Positions 7,219-11,189 of a DNA stretch of 11,724 nucleotides are shown here, one piece after another. The notes beneath the pieces were generated by a model, which saw only the letters and a list, made by a program, of their open reading frames with translations, was not told the origin of the DNA and did not search any database. Each line of letters opens with the position of its first letter. Within the stretch, counting starts at the first letter, position 1. The stretch lies in assembly GCA_903854795.1 (NCBI GenBank), contig CAINXF010000083.1, forward strand, positions 1 to 11,724, written 5' to 3'. This DNA is from Candidatus Kerfeldbacteria bacterium. Its GTDB lineage: Bacteria > Patescibacteriota > Patescibacteriia > SBBC01. The translations under genes and the position numbers were made by a program.

Positions 7219-7322
7219 GACTTCGCTTCGCTTCGTCTGGCGAGCCAGTCAATTAAGATGGACGAGGTAGTTGTTCATCCGACGAAGTGAAACGAAGTCG
7301 GAACTCCCCTTACCCGCTCCAG
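7200..7322 (+). repeat. Duplicated tRNA-Gly 3' end: 20-bp direct repeat bounding a 103-bp unit
   Basis: The 20 bases actccccttacccgctccag occur at 7200-7219 (the end of tRNA-Gly, including CCA and one more G) and again, exactly, at 7303-7322. The offset is 103 bp. The second copy runs straight into an intrinsic terminator. The arrangement recalls the E. coli tyrT locus, where the 3' end of tRNA-Tyr is repeated in downstream units (rtT RNA). An attL/attR pair left by a very small integrated element is an alternative reading. Confidence 0.85.
7219..7299 (+). ncRNA. Candidate structured RNA downstream of tRNA-Gly
   Basis: The 19-nt segment GACTTCGCTTCGCTTCGTC at 7219-7237 can pair with GACGAAGTGAAACGAAGTC at 7281-7299 over 17 Watson-Crick pairs, one G-U pair and one C-A mismatch, closing a loop of 43 nt. 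Each arm is also partly self-complementary (CCAGAC/GTCTGG at 7216-7221 and 7235-7240; CCGAC/GTCGG at 7279-7283 and 7297-7301), and the loop contains a small CTGG-CGAG-CCAG hairpin at 7237-7248. No open reading frame explains it. It may be a processing or stability element of the tRNA precursor or a small RNA in its own right. Confidence 0.5.
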
Positions 7323-7344
7323 TCCGGCAACGCCGGACGATTTT
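7322..7344 (+). terminator. Intrinsic terminator of the glycosyltransferase-to-tRNA-Gly operon
   Basis: A perfect 7-bp stem GTCCGGC/GCCGGAC (7322-7328 and 7332-7338) with loop AAC is followed by GATTTT. It lies directly after the second copy of the tRNA 3' end and before the convergent immunity-type gene. Confidence 0.8.
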
Positions 7345-7357
7345 GATTTAAATAATC

Positions 7358-7831
7358 CTATCGTGTTGAAGTCGTGTTCAATTCAAGCAAGCGCTGATAT
7401 TGCCAATCACGCTCTTTAGCGGTGGCCGTTTCTGCAGTAGCGGGATCGGCGGCCCGATGGACGGCCTGTTGCGCGTAGAGTGCGGCGCCAAGAGCATGAC
7501 TGGGAACATGAGCCGTAGCGACCGCTTGACCGCACGCGCGGGCTGCCGAGCGGGCCGCGTTGTCCTCGCCGACGTCACGGGCAGCCGCATGCGCATCAAG
7601 CGACGCCTTCCGGATGACCGACATGCGGAACACGCCGGTGGTGAGCCATGCCTGGAGCATTTCGATCGCGTTTCTCGGGCGGCGGTCGTTCGGATGGTGT
7701 CGTTCGAAGTGCGGGATGACGCGCAGGGCACAATCGATCGCCCACGCGGCAAGCGTGGTCTTTTCCGCCCTGCGGACAAGATCGACCATCGCCGTGTCGT
7801 TGTGTGTGAGCAGGAATTTCGAGGTGTTCAT
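7358..7831 (-). CDS. Putative immunity protein, Imm5-like family
   Basis: A 157-residue, mostly helical, cytosolic protein. Its conserved blocks match, from memory, the small family often named 'putative immunity protein' (Imm5-like). They are a Leu-Ala-x-Trp-Ala-x-Asp-Cys-Ala-x-Arg helix (W30-A-I-D-C34), DRRPRNAIEMLQAW (49-62), an Ala-rich HAAARD segment (81-86), ATAHVPSHALGAALYA (105-120) and a C-terminal ERDWQYQRL (140-148). Immunity proteins of this sort bind and neutralise a partner toxin. No toxin gene is adjacent: the neighbours are a tRNA operon and a glycosyltransferase. It may protect against toxins from competitors or have been reused. Its stop faces the plus-strand terminator. No good Shine-Dalgarno site is seen before the ATG at 7831. 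Confidence 0.75.
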   Translation of the reverse strand: MNTSKFLLTHNDTAMVDLVRRAEKTTLAAWAIDCALRVIPHFERHHPNDRRPRNAIEMLQAWLTTGVFRMSVIRKASLDAHAAARDVGEDNAARSAARACGQAVATAHVPSHALGAALYAQQAVHRAADPATAETATAKERDWQYQRLLELNTTSTR

Positions 7832-7922
7832 GGTTTCGAAGCGCTCGAATAGTGTGTGTCACCCAATGCTAGCATATCCAGACTCGGTCCACGATTGATG
7901 CGAAATAGTGTACACTGAACGC
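7832..7922. promoter_or_regulatory. Divergent intergenic region with two 10-bp palindromes
   Basis: This 91-nt gap separates the minus-strand immunity-type gene from the plus-strand glycosyltransferase. It holds two perfect 10-bp palindromes, ATGCTAGCAT (7866-7875) and AGTGTACACT (7907-7916), centred 41 bp apart (about four helical turns). TACACT at 7911-7916 could be a -10 element placed 6 nt before the ATG at 7923, which would give a leaderless message, but no good -35 lies at the right distance. Palindromes of this length are expected by chance about ten times in a window this size, so the call is weak. Confidence 0.3.
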
Positions 7923-9554
7923 ATGGATACCGTCGTCCCATCCCCGCGCAGGTTCGTTGTTGCCGCGTTCATCGGCGTGTTCCTCATCGCGTCCTTCGCG
8001 TTCTTTTGGAACCTCGGTGTCAACCCGATCGCGAACGCGGACGAGGGCGTGCACGCGCTCGTCACCCGCGAGATCCGCGAGAGCGGCGATTGGCTCACGC
8101 TGCACATCCGCGGTGACTTCTATTTCCGTAAACCGCCGTTGTCCTTCTGGGTCCGCGCGGCGACACAAACCGTGTTCGGCGAGAACGAGTTCACCGACCG
8201 GTTACCCTCGGCGCTTGCAGGACTCGGCGCGACCATGCTCATCGCCGCATGGGCATGGCTATGGACCAGAAAGGCGTCGGTGGTACTGGCCGCCGGTGCG
8301 ATCTTCCCGTTGCTGCCATCGACGTTCACGCACACGTTCCGGACCGGTGAGACCGATGGCGTGCTGTTGTTCTTCCTGGTGCTCTCGGCACTCCTGTTGT
8401 GGCGCAGTTTGAGGAAACCATGGTTACTTGTGGCGGCCGCGGGCGTGATCGGCCTGGCGTTCATGACGAAATCGGTCGCGTCGGGCGTCGTACCGATCGG
8501 ATTTCTGCTCGCATTACTGGTCCATCGTCGTTGGCCATACCGTTGGTCGCACGTGGTGGTGGCACTCGCGACGTTCTTCGCCGTGGTCGCACCGTGGCAC
8601 GCGTATGAGTTCGTGACGCAGGGCCGCGCGTTCTGGGACCAGTACGTCGGTTACCATATTCTACAGCGCGTCGAGATCAAGCTGCACATCACACCCCAAC
8701 ACCATGGTCCGTTCTGGTACCTCAAAGGCGTGGACCAGGGCATGTTCCCGTGGGCGTGGCTCGTGGTACCCGCAGCGGCGTACGCGGTCTCGAAGGTTCG
8801 ACGTCGTGACGAAGGCACGTTCTCCGAAGCGTTTCTCCTGACGTGGGGCATCGGCACGGTGGTCTTGTTCTCCCTCGCGGCGACGAAGCTCGCGTGGTAC
8901 GTCGCACCGGCGTTCCCCGCGTTCGCGTTGCTGGTCGGTAGGTTCGTCGCGACGCCGTTCGGCAAGTGCACATCGTGGCTCCGCTGGCTTACAGGATTGG
9001 CGATCATCGGCTACCTCGTTGATGCGTTCGTGCAGTACCGGACCGGATTGAGCAAAGTGTTGAGTCTCGCAGTCGTCTCGCCGTATGTAGCCGTTGCCGG
9101 CGTGATCGCCGTGATCGCCGTGGTGCTTGTCATCGCCTTCCGACGGTCACCTGAGATGGGACGGAAGGCGATGTCCGTGATATCGGCAGTGTTGTTGGTG
9201 CACATGACGCTCATGAGTCTCGTGGTATTCTCGCGGTACCTGCGCGCGGAGGACGAGAACCGGTTCCGTGTGTTCCGCAACGAGATCGTGGCCCGCGACC
9301 CGCATGCGACCGTCTACATCCTCGATATCGGCTACATCACAAGCCCGTTGTCGGCAATCTACTGGGAAGGGCCCGACCACGCGCGGCAAGTGATCGCATT
9401 GAAGGAAGATCAGGCCGCATTTCAGGCGGTACTCGACGGAAAGCCCGGCGCATTCGTGATAGTCGAGCAGTCGAGAGCCCTTCAGGTAGACCAATTGAAG
9501 AAGTTGTCCCACGTGAAGGATTTCGGTCAGCTGTCGTTATTTCGGGTGCAATAA
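7923..9554 (+). CDS. ArnT/PMT-like GT-C glycosyltransferase
   Basis: A 543-residue polytopic membrane enzyme. After the first helix (about 11-32) comes NADEGVHALVTREI (38-51) with the catalytic Asp-Glu pair D40-E41, then the second hallmark YFRKPPLSFW (67-76). Both are typical of GT83 ArnT and related PMT-superfamily mannosyl- or aminoarabinosyl-transferases. A later AWYVAPAFPAFALLVGR block near the last helices of the core corresponds to the family's conserved Tyr-Pro segment. A soluble domain of about 115 residues closes the protein. The reaction would be transfer of a sugar from a polyprenyl-phosphate carrier to a lipid or protein outside the membrane; donor and acceptor are unknown. I chose ATG 7923; a GTG at 7908 would add only five residues. 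It is monocistronic, with a 175-nt gap after it. Confidence 0.9.
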   Translation: MDTVVPSPRRFVVAAFIGVFLIASFAFFWNLGVNPIANADEGVHALVTREIRESGDWLTLHIRGDFYFRKPPLSFWVRAATQTVFGENEFTDRLPSALAGLGATMLIAAWAWLWTRKASVVLAAGAIFPLLPSTFTHTFRTGETDGVLLFFLVLSALLLWRSLRKPWLLVAAAGVIGLAFMTKSVASGVVPIGFLLALLVHRRWPYRWSHVVVALATFFAVVAPWHAYEFVTQGRAFWDQYVGYHILQRVEIKLHITPQHHGPFWYLKGVDQGMFPWAWLVVPAAAYAVSKVRRRDEGTFSEAFLLTWGIGTVVLFSLAATKLAWYVAPAFPAFALLVGRFVATPFGKCTSWLRWLTGLAIIGYLVDAFVQYRTGLSKVLSLAVVSPYVAVAGVIAVIAVVLVIAFRRSPEMGRKAMSVISAVLLVHMTLMSLVVFSRYLRAEDENRFRVFRNEIVARDPHATVYILDIGYITSPLSAIYWEGPDHARQVIALKEDQAAFQAVLDGKPGAFVIVEQSRALQVDQLKKLSHVKDFGQLSLFRVQ

Positions 9555-9602
9555 ATTTGGCCAATATTAGCCAATAATTATTGTTTCCGCTGAAGACGAG
9601 GG
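9555..9602 (+). other. AT-rich segment upstream of the 3D-protein promoter
   Basis: This short stretch holds a 10-bp tandem near-repeat (GCCAATATTA at 9560-9569 and GCCAATAATT from 9570) and a 12-bp perfect palindrome CAATAATTATTG at 9572-9583. It is far richer in A and T than its surroundings and lies just upstream of a TTGACA box, so it could be an UP element or a regulator site. No clear terminator for the preceding glycosyltransferase gene is seen in it. Confidence 0.35.
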
Positions 9603-9630
9603 TTGACAAGGTCGGCCCTGTTCTGATAAG
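9603..9630 (+). promoter_or_regulatory. Promoter of the 3D-domain protein gene
   Basis: A perfect -35 TTGACA (9603-9608) is followed after 16 nt by GATAAG (9625-9630), a four-of-six -10 match. Transcription would start near 9637 and produce a leader of about 93 nt before the ATG at 9730. Confidence 0.55.
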
Positions 9631-9643
9631 GTCGCCTTTCCTC

Positions 9644-9670
9644 AAAACATGCGTCAACCGTATGTTTTTT
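9644..9670 (+). terminator. Hairpin with T-run in the leader (attenuator, or terminator of the upstream gene)
   Basis: AAAACATGCG (9644-9653) and CGTATGTTTT (9659-9668) form a 10-bp stem with one G-U pair and a 5-nt loop TCAAC; the 3' arm runs into six T in all (9665-9670). It can stop transcripts coming from the glycosyltransferase gene. Because it lies after the proposed promoter at 9603-9630, it could also attenuate the 3D-protein message. Confidence 0.55.
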
Positions 9671-9675
9671 GGGAT

Positions 9676-9730
9676 CTGCGGTACTAGGGCCAAGGACCCG
9701 CCGCAGGAAAGACTATTAACGAGTACTGCA
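9676..9730 (+). promoter_or_regulatory. Leader with two mutually exclusive structures at the start codon
   Basis: Structure A pairs CTGCGG (9676-9681) with CCGCAG (9701-9706) and has an inner GGG/CCC stem (9687-9689 with 9697-9699). Structure B pairs TGCGGTACT (9677-9685) with AGTACTGCA (9722-9730), nine pairs including one G-U, which buries the nucleotides just before the ATG and its first base. The two share 9677-9681 and cannot coexist. I do not recognise a known riboswitch class; the ydaO c-di-AMP motifs often found before wall hydrolases are absent. Confidence 0.4.
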
Positions 9731-10227
9731 TGATCAGATTGCGACGTTTTTTCCGCCGCAACAAACACAAACTCTACGTTTCCCTCTCGTTACTGTCCCT
9801 TGTTAACTTCATGGTTCCTCAGCCGGTGTCCGCGAAGGTAGCGGCAGCGCCGCTCCCCTCGATCGGTACGCCGGTCGTCGAGCAGCTCGTCACACCCGTG
9901 GTAACTGCCGCGAAACTGCCGACGATACCGTCGATACCTGCGAAGCGGACGATGCGCGTCACCGCGACCGCCTACACCTCGACCGTTGCAGAATGCGATA
10001 GCGATCCGTTCACCACGGCGTCGGGCGCGAAGACCGCTGATGGCGTCATCGCCGCCAATGGCCTGCCGTTCGGCACGAAAGTGCGGATCCCCGACTACTT
10101 CGGCGACAAGGTCTTCACCGTCCTCGACCGCATGGGTCGGGGCGGCAACCGTATCGACATCTGGATGACGAATCGGCACCAAGCCCTCGAATGGGGTGTC
10201 AGGAACGTGAAAATGGAGATACTCTAA
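9730..10227 (+). CDS. Secreted 3D-domain protein (RlpA/MltA-like double-psi beta-barrel, probable wall-lytic enzyme)
   Basis: A 165-residue protein. A strongly basic N-terminus (MIRLRRFFRRNKHK) leads into a hydrophobic stretch (about 15-29) and a likely signal-peptidase site after PVSA (residue 35). A Pro/Val/Ala-rich linker (36-72) connects to a C-terminal 3D domain (about 74-165), named for three conserved aspartates. Candidates here are D90 or D92 in ECDSDPF, D133 in VLDRMG and D143 in IDIW. Related domains end Rpf- and YabE-like wall proteins and form the catalytic barrel of MltA-type lytic transglycosylases, so cleavage or binding of peptidoglycan is likely, though activity of an isolated 3D domain is not assured. 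It is preceded by a long structured leader and followed by a strong terminator, so it is transcribed alone. Confidence 0.88.
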   Translation: MIRLRRFFRRNKHKLYVSLSLLSLVNFMVPQPVSAKVAAAPLPSIGTPVVEQLVTPVVTAAKLPTIPSIPAKRTMRVTATAYTSTVAECDSDPFTTASGAKTADGVIAANGLPFGTKVRIPDYFGDKVFTVLDRMGRGGNRIDIWMTNRHQALEWGVRNVKMEIL

Positions 10228-10237
10228 CGACATTGCA

Positions 10238-10267
10238 AAAACACCCCGCCAATCGGCGGGGTGTTTT
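10238..10267. terminator. Strong bidirectional intrinsic terminator
   Basis: A perfect 13-bp inverted repeat, AAAACACCCCGCC (10238-10250) and GGCGGGGTGTTTT (10255-10267), has a 4-nt loop. T-runs follow on both strands, so it ends both the 3D-protein gene and the convergent tRNA operon. Confidence 0.93.
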
Positions 10268-10276
10268 GGTATTGGC

Positions 10277-10351
10277 TGGAGCGGGCGACCGGACTCGAAC
10301 CGGCGACCTCTTCCTTGGCAAGGAAGCATTCTACCACTGAACTACGCCCGC
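10277..10351 (-). tRNA. tRNA-Gly (anticodon GCC), CCA encoded
   Basis: A 75-nt cloverleaf on the minus strand: acceptor GCGGGCG/CGCCCGC, anticodon loop TTGCCAA in stem TTCCT/AGGAA, T-arm GCCGG-TTCGAGT-CCGGT, discriminator T and encoded CCA. It lies 15 nt downstream of tRNA-Cys and just before the shared terminator. Confidence 0.97.
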
Positions 10352-10366
10352 TCGAAGGGAAATCTC

Positions 10367-10440
<74 letters not shown>

Positions 10441-10467
10441 GCGCACGTGGCATCCGAAAGCCCCGTC

Positions 10468-10496
10468 ATGCTAACAAAAATGCTGGAAATACTCAA
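10468..10496 (-). promoter_or_regulatory. Promoter of the tRNA-Cys/tRNA-Gly operon
   Basis: On the minus strand, TTGAGT (10491-10496) and TAGCAT (10468-10473) are 17 nt apart, and TGT precedes the -10 (extended -10 form). The -10 ends 27 nt before the 5' end of tRNA-Cys. Confidence 0.65.
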
Positions 10497-10523
10497 GTCA
10501 CGTAATTATCGGCCAATTCCCCC

Positions 10524-10552
10524 TTGACGCAGGTTGGATGTGGTCCTAATAT
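10524..10552 (+). promoter_or_regulatory. Promoter of the CsoR-like/thioredoxin operon
   Basis: TTGACG (10524-10529) and TAATAT (10547-10552) are 17 nt apart. The -10 overlaps the left end of the palindromic operator, so a bound repressor would block RNA polymerase. The start site would be near 10559, about 11 nt before the ATG. Confidence 0.7.
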
Positions 10553-10569
10553 ACCCCCAGGGGGTATAT
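10549..10569 (+). promoter_or_regulatory. CsoR-type operator (autoregulatory)
   Basis: A perfect palindrome with arms ATATACCCCC (10549-10558) and GGGGGTATAT (10560-10569) around a single A. This is the form known for CsoR-family repressors (TACCC...GGGTA). It overlaps the -10, covers the expected start site and touches the ATG at 10570. The right half (GGGGG, 5 nt before the ATG) is the only purine-rich element that could serve as a ribosome binding site. Confidence 0.88.
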
Positions 10570-10839
10570 ATGGCCACTTCACCGAAACCACAACGCGCTT
10601 CCCGCACGCTTTCCGCACGGATCCATAAACTGTCCGGACAGCTCGACGCGATCGACCACATGGTCATGCGTCGCCGTTCCTGCGCAGAGGTGCTCGCTCA
10701 GATCGAGGCGGTCCGCTCGGGGCTCGCCGGCGTCGCCGCGATCCTCCTGAACGAAGAGCTCTCGAAGATGATAAGGAAAAAGCACGTCGATCCCCGCGCG
10801 ATCGTCGCCCTCACTCGCACAATAATCGAACGAACATAA
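10570..10839 (+). CDS. CsoR/RcnR/FrmR-family (DUF156) transcriptional repressor with altered ligand residues
   Basis: An 89-residue all-helical repressor. The first helix (RTLSARIHKLSGQLDAIDHMV, about 12-32) and the block RRSCAEVLAQIEAVRSGLAGV (35-55) are diagnostic of the family. These proteins form tetramers that leave the operator when they bind Cu(I), Ni/Co or Zn, or when a cysteine reacts with persulfide or formaldehyde. In M. tuberculosis CsoR the copper ligands are Cys36, His61 and Cys65. The matching positions here are Cys38, Glu63 and Met67, so only the first cysteine is kept, and there is no second cysteine for a CstR-type disulfide. The inducer is therefore unclear. I start at ATG 10570; a TTG at 10534 would place the -10 and operator inside the coding region. 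The next gene, thioredoxin, follows after 18 nt with a strong ribosome binding site, so it is a likely target. Confidence 0.9.
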   Translation: MATSPKPQRASRTLSARIHKLSGQLDAIDHMVMRRRSCAEVLAQIEAVRSGLAGVAAILLNEELSKMIRKKHVDPRAIVALTRTIIERT

Positions 10840-10840
10840 T

Positions 10841-10847
10841 AAAGGAG
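10841..10847 (+). promoter_or_regulatory. Strong ribosome binding site of the thioredoxin gene
   Basis: AAAGGAG, ten nucleotides before the ATG at 10858. It is the clearest Shine-Dalgarno site in the window; most other genes here lack one. Confidence 0.85.
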
Positions 10848-10857
10848 ACACCATCGT

Positions 10858-11184
10858 ATGGCCGAACACGTATTGACCGACAAGAATTTCGACGACGAGG
10901 TCATGAAGGAAGCATCAATGCCGGTCCTGGTCGATTTTTGGGCGACCTGGTGCGGCCCATGCAAAGTGCAGAAGCCGGTGATCGACGAGCTTGCGAAGCA
11001 GTACGACGGTAAGGTGAAGATCGGCGCGATGGAGGTCGACGAGAACCCGACCACGCCTCAGAAGTTCGGCATCCTGTCGATCCCGACGCTCATTCTGTTC
11101 AAGGGTGGCAAGGTCATCTGGCAGGGCATCGGACTTCACCAGAAACAGCAGTTGACCCAGGTGCTCGATAAGAACCTTTCGTAG
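10858..11184 (+). CDS. trxA: Thioredoxin
   Basis: A 108-residue single-domain thioredoxin of standard length. The redox motif W31-C32-G33-P34-C35-K36 is intact, Asp26 (the buried acid in VDFWATWC) and Pro40 are present, and the cis-proline is Pro76 in SIPTLILF. It reduces protein disulfides in the cytosol and is normally recharged by thioredoxin reductase. The residues after the motif read VQKP where MIAP or similar is common. It sits between a CsoR-like repressor and a thioredoxin-reductase-like gene that starts 5 nt after its stop, so all three are probably one operon under the repressor. The strong ribosome binding site suggests it is the main product. Confidence 0.97.
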   Translation: MAEHVLTDKNFDDEVMKEASMPVLVDFWATWCGPCKVQKPVIDELAKQYDGKVKIGAMEVDENPTTPQKFGILSIPTLILFKGGKVIWQGIGLHQKQQLTQVLDKNLS

Positions 11185-11189
11185 CACGC

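Noticed and set aside
6731..7252. Minus-strand 173-codon frame over the ATL gene and tRNA-Gly
   Set aside because: It is antisense to a clear ATL gene and to tRNA-Gly (it contains a RVRGVEPLSS-type tRNA antisense segment), so it is not a gene.
7400..7852. Plus-strand frames opposite the immunity-type gene
   Set aside because: The minus-strand frame has recognisable conserved blocks; the plus-strand ones are Arg- and Cys-rich without motifs.
7907..7916. AGTGTACACT palindrome as a definite operator
   Set aside because: A 10-bp perfect palindrome is expected by chance roughly ten times in a window this size; the site is mentioned only as part of the intergenic region.
9102..9125. Tandem GTGATCGCC repeat inside the ArnT-like gene
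   Set aside because: A short repeat encoding VIAVIAV within a membrane helix is ordinary low-complexity coding sequence.
9630..9729. ydaO-type (c-di-AMP) riboswitch before the 3D gene
   Set aside because: The conserved motifs of that class, as I know them, are absent; only a generic structured leader can be supported.
10534..10569. Upstream TTG start adding 12 residues to the CsoR-like protein
   Set aside because: It would place the -10 box and the palindromic operator inside the coding region, and the extra residues (MDVVLIYPQGVY) do not look like the family N-terminus.
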